From Treponema sp. (GTDB lineage Bacteria > Spirochaetota > Spirochaetia > Treponematales > Treponemataceae): a DNA stretch of 64,000 bases. Positions 53,700-61,709 of this stretch are shown piece after piece. Under the pieces are notes generated by a model. It was given only the letters and a program-made list of their open reading frames with translations, did no database searches and was not told the origin of the DNA. Both the position numbers and the translations under genes were made by a program. How positions within the stretch are numbered: position 1 is the first letter of the stretch; every line of letters begins with the position of its first letter. The stretch lies in NCBI GenBank assembly GCA_024400915.1, contig JAKSLX010000014.1, forward strand, positions 10,443 to 74,442, in the 5' to 3' direction.

Positions 53700-54225
53700 A
53701 TAATTCCTCCCTGTTCCATTTCCATCCATCAGAATGCCCTGGATACATTTTCTGTCTTTCCCATATTTTTTCTAATGGACTCTTTTCTTTTTTTGTTTCC
53801 AGTTTTGTACTAGCTTCTTCTTTGCTTGATTTCTGAATGATTCCTGCAAGTTCAGAAAAAACTTCCAGCTGTTTTATAAAGGCAAGTTTTGTAAACATGC
53901 TGACTAAAGTAGCAGAATATGATTCTTCTACATTATAGTCAGCTCCAGGATCAGCTACCGCAAGAATCTTTTCCTTATGTTCAGGAATTTTATATTCCAC
54001 TTCTTTATGCTCATTTCTTGTTATTTGACGGGTGATTCTATTGTCGATAAGAAAATCGTATGGAACTTTGTACAAACCGCTGAGGGCAACTACGGTTTTT
54101 ACAGGAGGTTCCGCTTCTCCATTTTCGTATTTGATATACATCTGTCGGGAAATTCCAAGAAATTTTGCGACCGCATTCTGAGAATAATTGAACTGTTCAC
54201 GAAGAGCTTTTAATGTTTCTTTCAT
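53692..54225 (-). CDS. XRE-family regulator, likely antitoxin partner of PIN protein
   Basis: A 177-residue protein. Residues 1-60 form an XRE helix-turn-helix, LREQFNYSQNAVAKFLGISR then QMYIKYENGEAEPPVKTVVALS. The C-terminal half is helical and Lys/Glu-rich and ends GWKWNREELYE; it could wrap a partner. The PIN gene starts within its last codons. It probably neutralises the PIN nuclease and represses the pair's promoter. The start is ATG 54225. The downstream partner and overlap support a toxin-antitoxin role, which is inferred. Confidence 0.8.
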   Translation of the reverse strand: MKETLKALREQFNYSQNAVAKFLGISRQMYIKYENGEAEPPVKTVVALSGLYKVPYDFLIDNRITRQITRNEHKEVEYKIPEHKEKILAVADPGADYNVEESYSATLVSMFTKLAFIKQLEVFSELAGIIQKSSKEEASTKLETKKEKSPLEKIWERQKMYPGHSDGWKWNREELYE

Positions 54226-54342
54226 GGTTATAAGATAATGGGAAATGAATGTTAAGTCAAATAAAATTTACTATGTATGTAAATTATAATAGATTATTAT
54301 AACTAAAATCTGAGTCCGGCATTGCATAATTTATCGTTAGGC

Positions 54343-54461
54343 TTATGAAGTGTTAGCGATGGTAGCCCCACCGAAGGTGTTACGAAGTAATGCAGCGGCA
54401 GCGGAAGGGCGGACGTAGCGACCCAAAGGGGAACACCCAAAAGGCGAGAAAAAGTTCATAA
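54343..54461. repeat. G-rich element with TTATGAA/TTCATAA ends
   Basis: A 119-base G-rich segment bounded by the inverted heptamers TTATGAA (54343) and TTCATAA (54455). Its composition contrasts sharply with the AT-rich surroundings and resembles, in style only, the G-rich part of the 137-bp origin block. It begins one base after GTTAGGC. Confidence 0.5.
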
Positions 54462-54511
54462 ACGGATTGCTGGAGATTGGTCGCGAATCCATTATATAGT
54501 TAAGATGAAAA

Positions 54512-54626
54512 CGCCCGAGGCTTCCAGGAAAATGGCTGTATTAGCGATTCCTGTCTGCATCGGGCGAATGTGGACCGAAATTCAAATCGGCCATCGGTTC
54601 ACGGTTTTGGCTGCAAATTGCACCGT
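54512..54626. other. Cluster of stem-loops, possible structured RNA or terminator
   Basis: Nested and serial inverted repeats: CGCCCGA (54512) with TCGGGCG (54560), enclosing CAGGAA (54525) with TTCCTG (54548); then CCGA (54575) with TCGG (54587); then CACGGT (54600) with ACCGTG (54622). On the minus strand the first stem is followed by TTTT, so it could end the lipoprotein transcript. On either strand the set could form an RNA domain. Confidence 0.5.
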
Positions 54627-54650
54627 GGCAGATTGAATTCTATTAAAATT

Positions 54651-55769
54651 TTATTCAGCTCTAAGATTCTGGAAATATTCACTTGAAACTGGAACTGGTT
54701 TTATGGCAGGTGTGCTGAAGAAGTATCCATCATAGCCTTCCAGCTGATATTTGTAGTTGAATTCTGTGAAGATGTAAGGTTTGCCTTCTGACAAAGAAAG
54801 GTCAATTTTTCCCCAATAATTATCAAAATCTTCTTCAAGGTAATCAGCAAGGTCAATTGTATAATCCAAGGCTGTTCCGTTATCTGCTGCCAACTGCTCT
54901 TCTTCTGAGATCTTTTCATCGAAGCATCCGCCAAGCTTTGTTACTACATCATAAGAGCCATCTTCATTAAGATAAGGACCGTAAGCTTCTGTACCATTTT
55001 TCTGTTCAATCAACTGGAAGCTGTGGGTGATGTTATAGGCTTTTGGTGGAATCATTTTTGTGATGTGAAGGAGGTGACCGTCAAGAATTTCTGAGTAATC
55101 AGTTTCCTGATAGTCCCACTGCATTGGTTTTACACAGCCTTTTCCATGGATTGTATTTACTTCAAAGAAAAGATATGCGCTGTAGTGGTCTGGATTGTTG
55201 TCATCGAACATTACCCAGAAAATATTGCTTGTGTTAGGATTAACTAAAGGATAAACGATTTCAAAATCACCTGATTCTGTAAGTGTGCCCCAGTCTTCAG
55301 CTTCAATTGCTGTTGAGCGGTTTCCGTTTTTGTCAACGTACTGAAGATTTACCCAATCAATATTGCCGTAATCTGCTGCTTTCTTGAAAACAAATTTAAA
55401 TCCGTCTGGATGGTCTTCAAAAGAAACCATGCCTGCCAAAGCTTCGAATTCTGCGTCTCCAGGGAAAATAAGCTTCCACTGTCCGTTCTCAGTTTTCTGG
55501 AAACGAGATACGCCATTTCCTTCTACGCCACCGTCAAAATTCTTTACATTGTCGATGATTTTATAAGAGAAAGTAGAAGATACAGGATCACTTTCTCCAG
55601 AATTTGCGGCTCGTGATAAAACTGTTCCATCATTCTTGTAGTTTCTTAAATCTACAATTTCAGCAACATGTGGTTTTGATGGGTCAGGTTCTTTTGGACA
55701 GCCTGTAAACAATAATGCGCTTGTTGTAGCAAAAATTGCAAAAGCAATTATTAAATTAGTTTTTTTCAT
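54651..55769 (-). CDS. Lipoprotein of unknown function
   Basis: A 372-residue lipoprotein. The signal MKKTNLIIAFAIFATTSALLFTGC ends in lipobox LFTGC, followed by PKEPDPSKP. The mature part is rich in Asp, Tyr and aromatic residues, with Gly-Asp loops, and reads as a beta-rich extracellular protein; it may bind carbohydrate, but no module is recognised. Its start is 136 bases from the divergent histidine kinase start, so the two-component system may control it. A second copy of the pattern was not found in this window. Confidence 0.75.
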   Translation of the reverse strand: MKKTNLIIAFAIFATTSALLFTGCPKEPDPSKPHVAEIVDLRNYKNDGTVLSRAANSGESDPVSSTFSYKIIDNVKNFDGGVEGNGVSRFQKTENGQWKLIFPGDAEFEALAGMVSFEDHPDGFKFVFKKAADYGNIDWVNLQYVDKNGNRSTAIEAEDWGTLTESGDFEIVYPLVNPNTSNIFWVMFDDNNPDHYSAYLFFEVNTIHGKGCVKPMQWDYQETDYSEILDGHLLHITKMIPPKAYNITHSFQLIEQKNGTEAYGPYLNEDGSYDVVTKLGGCFDEKISEEEQLAADNGTALDYTIDLADYLEEDFDNYWGKIDLSLSEGKPYIFTEFNYKYQLEGYDGYFFSTPAIKPVPVSSEYFQNLRAE

Positions 55770-55892
55770 TTTTAATCTCCCAAATGATTTGATAATGAAA
55801 TGTTATTCCATTGTCAGATTAAATAACAGTTACAAAAAGTCACAATTTTTAACTGTTTTTGCGTTTTCCATAGATTTTTATTTTGTTGTGTC

Positions 55893-55905
55893 TATAATCA
55901 GAAAT
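55893..55905 (+). promoter_or_regulatory. TATAAT seven bases before histidine kinase ATG
   Basis: TATAAT at 55893-55898 is followed by seven bases and ATG 55906. No ribosome site lies between. This matches the spacing at 13967 and 27214. Confidence 0.58.
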
Positions 55906-57810
55906 ATGAGATTGAATCGGTTCAAGAAAACAGCGTTTTTGTTATTAGGAATTTTTGTTTGCCCAAGACTTTTTGCCAAGGAGATGAACTTTATCTGCCA
56001 TCAGCCTGGAATTCAGAGGGCAGCAACCGGCAGATATACCTGCGATGATGAAGGCAAAATTTTCTATCACAAGAATAATGGCGAAATACTGGATTTTTTT
56101 GAGCTTGCTTCTCCTGCTGATTCAAATCCGGATACCAGGCTTGTAAGGGTTGCGGCTTACCGGGGAATCAAGGATTTGTTGAACAACAATTTCTATGACT
56201 TTGATGTTCATGGAAATCTCTATTTTGTTGCCAGTGCAGATTTCCATCCTCGTTTTGCCTTTGACGATATCAAGAGTGTTACCTACATATACAGATTCAA
56301 TCCCGTAGATGAATCAATTTCTTATTTCAGGATGAATGAAAATTCCGCGCCGAACAGTTTTTGTGTCAGTGGCGATGGAAGATGGATTCTCCTGGATACG
56401 ATGGAGCTTACAGACATCTACAGGGAATCCTACAGTTCAAGGGTCTATCTGATTTCTGCAAGCTTTGATTCAGATCCAATTCCTGTTTACAGTTCTGGCT
56501 CCACAGACTACATAAATCATCTGCTGGTGAACACCTGTTTCTGGGAAAATCGAAATTCCTTTTACTTTTTTACGACGGATGGAAAATTGTATTCTTTGAA
56601 TCTGGATGCGGTTTTTTCTGGAAAACCAGATTATTCATCTTTGGTTTTGGTTGGTGAATATGAAGCTGCTTATAAAATCTATGCCAACAACGAAGGTCTA
56701 TGGGGATTATATTTTGATTCCAAGGATTCAAGATTAAGCCACATTGTCCGTCTTGCGGATCCACAGGGAAATTTTCTGGATGCAAACGAGAGCACGGTTA
56801 AAGAAAAAGTAAAGGGAAACTGGAAATTGAATCCTCAGATTTTGGTAGAGCCTGATTCAATTCTGTTCATAAATGAGAAAGGATCAAAAATCTACGAGTA
56901 TTCCAACAGCATGATTCAGAATGTCACCGAATATGCGTCTTCAAAAAATGAATATGATGTTGAGGACCTCGAGACCGTCTCATCTGTGATGGCTGTAAAA
57001 GAAAATGGAAACCTCAAAATCAGGCGGCTGAAACAGCGTACGGTTTTGCTTTCAGTCCTTCTGGCAATTTTTGCCGTCATAATCATCGCTTTGACTGTCT
57101 ATGTTTTGTATTTGACCAACAGGAACAACAGGATCAAGAAAGATAAGATGTTCATCTACAAAATTCAGGAAGCGGAACGGGGGAAGATCAGCAGAGACAT
57201 TCATGATTCCGTTATCCAGGATATTCGCGCAATCCGCATAGAAAGTGACATGCTTCAGGTTGAAGGTGAGAATGAGATTCGAAAGAATAAAATCATCAAT
57301 ATCGCGACAGATTGTGTGATGAAGATCCGCAATATCTGCTACAACCTCACTCCAGCAGAGCTTGCCACCCATAATGACGGAGACAGTTCAAAGGTCGAAT
57401 TGGTCTCTATAATCCAGAGCCTTGTTGTGCAGTTTATTGAGCGTACCCATGTTCCATGCCAGCTGAAGATTGATGAGAATTTTCAGTATCCGGTTCTGGA
57501 AAAAGATATAAGCCAGAATTTGTTCAGAATCATACAGGAAGCCTTGAACAACATAGAAAAGCATTCCTATGCGACTTCTTGCCAGATCCTTATAAAAAAT
57601 AGGATTGAGGATGAAAAGAATTATATGCTCATTTATGTTTCTGATGATGGTGTTGGCTGTGACATAAAGCAACTGCTGAGAAAGAAGAACAGAATGCATT
57701 TTGGTATAAGGAATATGATTGACAGGGCTGCGCTGATTGGAGCCAAACTGGATTTCAACAGTGAACAGGGCCAAGGATTTGAGATTAAGATTCAGCTTGA
57801 AATCGATTAA
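55906..57810 (+). CDS. Sensor histidine kinase (HisKA_3 type)
   Basis: About 634 residues. The signal peptide MRLNRFKKTAFLLLGIFVCPRLFA is followed by a periplasmic beta-rich sensor (about 25-365) of unknown ligand. One membrane helix follows (LLSVLLAIFAVIIIALTVYVLYL), then the HisKA_3 dimer helix with phospho-acceptor His433 in KISRDIHDSVIQDI, and an HATPase_c domain with N box EALNNIEKH, VSDDGVGCD and FGIRNM. It should phosphorylate the response regulator gene directly downstream. The ATG at 55906 is chosen as the translation start of the signal peptide; the longer frame from 55789 lies upstream of the -10 box. Confidence 0.88.
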   Translation: MRLNRFKKTAFLLLGIFVCPRLFAKEMNFICHQPGIQRAATGRYTCDDEGKIFYHKNNGEILDFFELASPADSNPDTRLVRVAAYRGIKDLLNNNFYDFDVHGNLYFVASADFHPRFAFDDIKSVTYIYRFNPVDESISYFRMNENSAPNSFCVSGDGRWILLDTMELTDIYRESYSSRVYLISASFDSDPIPVYSSGSTDYINHLLVNTCFWENRNSFYFFTTDGKLYSLNLDAVFSGKPDYSSLVLVGEYEAAYKIYANNEGLWGLYFDSKDSRLSHIVRLADPQGNFLDANESTVKEKVKGNWKLNPQILVEPDSILFINEKGSKIYEYSNSMIQNVTEYASSKNEYDVEDLETVSSVMAVKENGNLKIRRLKQRTVLLSVLLAIFAVIIIALTVYVLYLTNRNNRIKKDKMFIYKIQEAERGKISRDIHDSVIQDIRAIRIESDMLQVEGENEIRKNKIINIATDCVMKIRNICYNLTPAELATHNDGDSSKVELVSIIQSLVVQFIERTHVPCQLKIDENFQYPVLEKDISQNLFRIIQEALNNIEKHSYATSCQILIKNRIEDEKNYMLIYVSDDGVGCDIKQLLRKKNRMHFGIRNMIDRAALIGAKLDFNSEQGQGFEIKIQLEID

Positions 57811-57837
57811 AGTCCAACTTTTTTGCAGGAATTTGAA

Positions 57838-58458
57838 ATGAAAAATACACTTTACATTATTGATGATCACGGAATCATGCGTTTTGGATTGAAGGAATGG
57901 CTGGAAAAGAACAGCAGCTGGAAAGTCATAGATTCTTTCGCGAATTCCGCTGACTGTTTGAACGCTCTTGCCGCTCTCGGAAAAAAAAGTCCGAATCTGC
58001 CAGAGATCATCATCATTGATGTTCAGCTGGTTGGGGAAACAGGATTTGAACTGTGCAAGGAAATCACAAAGAATTATAAAGACATCAAGTGCATCATGTA
58101 TTCCATGTACAACACCAGCGGATACATCCTGCAGGCAATGGAAAGCGGAGCAAAAGGTTATACTTCAAAAATTTCAAGCGAGCAGGAACTGCTAAAATGC
58201 CTTAAGGCGGTGCAGGAGGGACAGACTTATCTTGAAGAAGAAAAAAAGGATGTCCAGATAAAGCTGGTAGATGTTATTCAAGGATTCACAAAACAGGAAC
58301 GCACAATATTTGAGGCATTGTTGCAGGGAAAATCCAACGAGCAGATAAGTGACGAGCTTTTTATCTCGCCAAGAACGGTCAATAATTATATCAGCCGAAT
58401 TTACGACAAGGTAAATGTAAAAAACAGGACTGAATTGCTGGAAACCTACGGAAAATAG
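57838..58458 (+). CDS. NarL/FixJ-family response regulator
   Basis: A 206-residue regulator. The receiver domain (1-125) starts TLYIIDDHGIMRFGL, has phospho-acceptor Asp61 in IIIDVQLVGETGF and Lys in KGYTSKIS. The LuxR-type helix-turn-helix is at the C-terminus: FTKQERTIFEALLQGKSNEQ then ISDELFISPRTVNNYISRIY. It is the cognate partner of the kinase gene 28 bases upstream. Targets are unknown; the divergent lipoprotein gene and the hsp20 gene are neighbours, the latter under a sigma-54 promoter that this regulator cannot directly activate because it lacks an AAA domain. Confidence 0.92.
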   Translation: MKNTLYIIDDHGIMRFGLKEWLEKNSSWKVIDSFANSADCLNALAALGKKSPNLPEIIIIDVQLVGETGFELCKEITKNYKDIKCIMYSMYNTSGYILQAMESGAKGYTSKISSEQELLKCLKAVQEGQTYLEEEKKDVQIKLVDVIQGFTKQERTIFEALLQGKSNEQISDELFISPRTVNNYISRIYDKVNVKNRTELLETYGK

Positions 58459-58829
58459 GATCCAAGGCACAGCCGCCAAAGGCAGATGATATTCTGCAAT
58501 GATGGCTGTTCTTGTAAACATATAGATACAGTCATGTTGATTCAAAATTTAAAACATAGATGTTCTGAATGGGTCAAAATAGCTCATTTTTATCAGTTAA
58601 AATCATTTATAAGGGTAAAAAAGGAATTTCGAAAAATCAAAAGTACTTAAAAAGATCTGAAAACCGATGAGTAACCTTTATATTTTGCAAAAATTCACAA
58701 AAAAATAGAAAAATTTTAACTTGGCATGAAAGTTGCTATATATTAAGTGTAGCGAGAACAAAAAATCCTAAGCTGCAAAAAATCAGGAAACCAAAGTTCC
58801 CTCAATCACATTCTATAGGAGGTTCAGAT
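58459..58829. other. Gene-free region upstream of hsp20
   Basis: A 371-base AT-rich gap. It carries the sigma-54 promoter at 58722-58737 and leaves about 260 bases upstream for activator binding. No other feature is clear; no heat-shock CIRCE element (TTAGCACTC-type inverted repeat) was seen. Confidence 0.6.
58722..58737 (+). promoter_or_regulatory. Sigma-54 promoter for hsp20
   Basis: TGGCATGAAAGTTGCT matches the sigma-54 consensus TGGCAYR-N4-TTGCW at every defined base, with the -24 GG at 58723-58724 and -12 GC at 58735-58736. Transcription should start near 58748, leaving an 80-base leader before the hsp20 ATG. It is in the gene's orientation and the only sigma-54-like site noticed. Confidence 0.82.
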
Positions 58830-59273
58830 ATGAACGAATTAGCACTTTTTAATGACTTGTTTAATGGATTTGAAGATGACGGATATTTAATGCCATCCTT
58901 CAATTTGAAAAAAGCTTTTGTTTCACCAAAGGTTGACGTAAAAGAAGAAAAAGATGCATATACCCTTGAGATGGATCTTCCTGGCAAAACAGAAAACGAC
59001 ATCAATATTGAATTGGATAGAAACATCCTTACAATTTCTTCTATAAACAAAACTGAAAAAGAGGAAAAGAAAGAGGAAAAAGCTGAGACAAAAGGAAACT
59101 GCAAATATCTTGTAAAGGAAAGATCCTGCACAAAATTCTCTCGCAGTTTTTCATTGCCAGAGGATGTAGACAGCGAAAATCTTACTGCAAAAGTAGTAAA
59201 TGGTGTTCTGTCTGTAACAATGCCTAGAAAAGCACTTGCTGCTCCAAAACGCATTGCAATCACAGCTGCTTAA
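58830..59273 (+). CDS. Hsp20/alpha-crystallin small heat-shock protein
   Basis: A 147-residue chaperone. The alpha-crystallin domain (about 30-135) shows KVDVKEEKDAYTLEMDLPGKTENDINIELD, then FSRSFSLPEDVDSENLTAKVVNGVLSVTMPR, with the A-x-x-x-N-G-V-L motif. The C-terminal I-x-I anchor is seen as RIAIT. It holds unfolding proteins. AGGAGG lies just upstream, an unusually strong ribosome site. Control by the sigma-54 promoter at 58722 links it to a stress or nutritional activator rather than the heat-shock repressors HrcA or CtsR. A terminator follows. Confidence 0.92.
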   Translation: MNELALFNDLFNGFEDDGYLMPSFNLKKAFVSPKVDVKEEKDAYTLEMDLPGKTENDINIELDRNILTISSINKTEKEEKKEEKAETKGNCKYLVKERSCTKFSRSFSLPEDVDSENLTAKVVNGVLSVTMPRKALAAPKRIAITAA

Positions 59274-59330
59274 AACAGTCCATTGTTCACTTTGATATGA
59301 TTCAGGTGACTAAATAGACAGATAGACAGA

Positions 59331-59363
59331 AAGCCCGGTTGTAAAAAACAGCCGGGCTTTTTT
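59331..59363 (+). terminator. Terminator after hsp20
   Basis: AAGCCCGG and CCGGGCTT form an eight-bp GC-rich stem around a 13-base loop, followed by a T tract. Confidence 0.88.
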
Positions 59364-59439
59364 ATTTGTCAAGAATTTTGTCATTGCCATCTGTTGTGAT
59401 ATAATCTTGTATCACATAAAAAGAGAGAGAGTTTCAATA

Positions 59440-59979
59440 ATGAACGTTTTGATAATCAATTGTAGCCCGGTAAAAACAGGAGCTACCGCAGAAATCGTAA
59501 ATATCGTAGAAAAAGAACTGGGCAAACGGTTTTCGGTAAAATCCATTTGCATTGATGATTATGAGATTAAATTTTGCAGAGGATGCAGGGCTTGTCATAC
59601 AACGGCAAAATGCAACATCGAGGATGATTTTTTGCAGGTTGTGGCTGAATTTGAAAATGCGGACATCATCATTTCATGTTCACCATCTTATTGGGCTGAT
59701 GTGCCGGGTCAGTATAAAGCATTCATTGATAGATGGACTCCATGGTGCAATACTCATGAACCTCATTCCAAGTTGCGATCTGGTAAGAAAGGATATTCCA
59801 TCGTTCAGCGTACAGGACCTGGAATGCATGAATGTGACAGACTTGTGCAGACGATAGAACATTTCTATGGCCACCTTGAAATTGAGTGCGTTGACCATAT
59901 TGGATTTACATCAGTTGAGAACAAAGAAGATCTAATCAAGCATCACAGTGATATCGTTGAATTCTGCAGCAAAATTTAA
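59440..59979 (+). CDS. NAD(P)H-dependent FMN reductase-type flavoprotein
   Basis: A 179-residue flavodoxin-fold enzyme. The phosphate loop is NCSPVKTGATAEI, followed by a cysteine pattern KFCRGCRACHTTAKC near residues 50-65 that recalls iron-sulfur flavoproteins; CSPSYWADVPGQYKAFIDRW is the second FMN contact. Such enzymes reduce quinones or other acceptors, or form part of anaerobic electron transfer. The ATG at 59440 (MNVLIINC) has a GAGAGAG ribosome site; the longer open frame is not needed. It appears monocistronic. Confidence 0.84.
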   Translation: MNVLIINCSPVKTGATAEIVNIVEKELGKRFSVKSICIDDYEIKFCRGCRACHTTAKCNIEDDFLQVVAEFENADIIISCSPSYWADVPGQYKAFIDRWTPWCNTHEPHSKLRSGKKGYSIVQRTGPGMHECDRLVQTIEHFYGHLEIECVDHIGFTSVENKEDLIKHHSDIVEFCSKI

Positions 59980-60062
59980 ATTCCTTTGAATGAAGGAAGA
60001 ATAGTGTAACGTTTTTCTAAAATTGTTGACTGTTGGAATCCTGTGTTAGTATCTTCTAGGAT

Positions 60063-61580
60063 ATGGATATAAAAAAGTTTGGTGAATACACAGTCGGCAG
60101 GTTTTCTTTTCTTTCCAAGATATTCAGGTCAAAATTGGATTACTGTGAGTTGGGTCTTCATGATGTTCTTGATGATGGACTGTACAGAATTGATGATGTT
60201 ACCGAGCAGGATCTTATGCTCAAAGAGTTTGACAGGATTTATAATCACACTTTAACCAGCTGCGGAAGCAATCTTTTTAGTCACTGGTTGTACACAATAA
60301 AGAACAGAGAGCAGATTCTTCAGCTTCAAAAAGATATGCAAACCATATGTTCTCATCCCAACTTTGAATATATAAAGCACTGTCTCAATAAATATGTAGG
60401 CAAGCAGAAACACAACAACTTTGTCCGGGATTTATGGAATGGATTCAGCATCTATAACTTTGTGATCGACAATTTTTTCTATCTGTTTCTGTTCAACATT
60501 GTGTTGAATGTAGTCTTAAGCTTAGTTTTCACAAAATACTTGGCGGCTTTTGTGGTTCTGTTTTTGGTGAATAATTTTTTAATGTTTATTGCAACAAACA
60601 AATACATAAGTCATGTCACTTCATCAATAGGATATTTCTTGTCTATCTGCTATGCGTTGAATAAAATCAACAAAAAATCGAGCTTAGATCTTTTGTACAA
60701 AACTCCTGATTATAAAAAATTCAGCAGGCTCTCCATTTTTGCTGTTTTCTTTAAGGAAGGAATAGGTGGCCCTTCATCCGGAGATATAGCCTCAGTCTTG
60801 ATTGATTATTTCAGGATCTTCTTTGCCATGGAGCTTTTCTCATTCAAGATGGTGGAAAAAACAATCCTAGACAATCTTGAACAGGTGAGGGACATTTATC
60901 TGTATACAGGTTACATAGATTGCCTTATAAATTCCGATGGCATCATAAAAAAATACAATTGCTGTCTTACGGAATTCAATGAAAACAGCGACACTGCAAT
61001 AAATTTCTTAAATCTCAGGAATCCTTTTATTACTGACGGTATAGGACAAAGCCGTAACCTAGACAGAAGCATCATCATTACGGGATTGAATATGTCGGGC
61101 AAAACTTCGTTCATGAAATCTGTGGCATTGAACCAGATTATAGCCACCAGCTTTGGTTTTGCTTTTGCGGATAGCTATTCAACACAGATAGTGGATGTTG
61201 TTTCCAGTATCTGCATCAATGATCAGCTTCTGGAAGGAAAAAGCCGTTATTACGCGGAGGCTGAAAGGCTCATGAATCTCAAGGAGACAATCAACAATCA
61301 CAAGTGTCTTTGCGTAATCGATGAAATTCTGTCGGGGACAAATTCAGAGGAGCGTATTTTTGGCAGCACGAAAATACTTCTGGATTTTGTGGAATCAGAT
61401 TCGCTTCTAATTGCTGCAACTCATGATCTACAGATCGCTGAGAATATTAAAGATGTGTATTGTCCAGTTTACTTTGACGGCGAAACAGTGGGCAACAAAA
61501 TAGAATTTGATTATGTCATCAAGGAAGGAATCGTCTCAAAAAAGAATGGATTGCTGATTCTTAAATTGTTGGGATTATGA
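60063..61580 (+). CDS. Membrane-anchored MutS-like ATPase
   Basis: A 505-residue protein. The C-terminal third is a MutS-type ATPase: Walker A GLNMSGKTSFMKS near residue 341, Walker B CLCVIDEILSGTNSEER near 416-432, and IAATHDLQIAENI (His switch). The N-terminal half has two or more hydrophobic segments (YLFLFNIVLNVVLSLVF, YLAAFVVLFLVNNFLMF; about 140-180), unlike soluble MutS1/2. It lacks the mismatch-reading domain. The role is unknown and may not be mismatch repair. A TTGACT and TATCTT (seven bases before ATG) suggest a leaderless transcript. Confidence 0.82.
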   Translation: MDIKKFGEYTVGRFSFLSKIFRSKLDYCELGLHDVLDDGLYRIDDVTEQDLMLKEFDRIYNHTLTSCGSNLFSHWLYTIKNREQILQLQKDMQTICSHPNFEYIKHCLNKYVGKQKHNNFVRDLWNGFSIYNFVIDNFFYLFLFNIVLNVVLSLVFTKYLAAFVVLFLVNNFLMFIATNKYISHVTSSIGYFLSICYALNKINKKSSLDLLYKTPDYKKFSRLSIFAVFFKEGIGGPSSGDIASVLIDYFRIFFAMELFSFKMVEKTILDNLEQVRDIYLYTGYIDCLINSDGIIKKYNCCLTEFNENSDTAINFLNLRNPFITDGIGQSRNLDRSIIITGLNMSGKTSFMKSVALNQIIATSFGFAFADSYSTQIVDVVSSICINDQLLEGKSRYYAEAERLMNLKETINNHKCLCVIDEILSGTNSEERIFGSTKILLDFVESDSLLIAATHDLQIAENIKDVYCPVYFDGETVGNKIEFDYVIKEGIVSKKNGLLILKLLGL

Positions 61581-61709
61581 TTTTGCGCCGATTTCCGCAG
61601 ACACGAATTTAAGTAACCAATTTTAAATATAACCATTTACAATATAGTGAATTAGTATATCATTATTCGTATAAATTATCTCAATTCTTAATTTAAGAGG
61701 AATTCAATC

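Larger units (their letters stand above)
54226..54650. other. Gene-free region with repeat and stem-loops
   Basis: A 425-base gap between the XRE gene and the lipoprotein gene. It holds a possible mobile or REP-like element (54343-54461) and a cluster of stems (54512-54626), both listed separately. The first 100 bases are AT-rich and probably carry the XRE promoter. No open reading frame is supported. Confidence 0.6.

Noticed and set aside
54336..54342. GTTAGGC as an integron attC core site
   Set aside because: It fits GTTRRRY, but no complementary RYYYAAC partner lies within 150 bases and no integrase or cassette layout is present.
54512..54626. tRNA or known riboswitch
   Set aside because: The stems do not form a cloverleaf and I did not recognise a conserved riboswitch core; kept as unexplained structure.
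60063..61580. Mismatch repair MutS1 or MutS2 gene
   Set aside because: It lacks the mismatch-recognition domain of MutS1 and the Smr nuclease of MutS2 and has membrane segments, so a repair role is not claimed.
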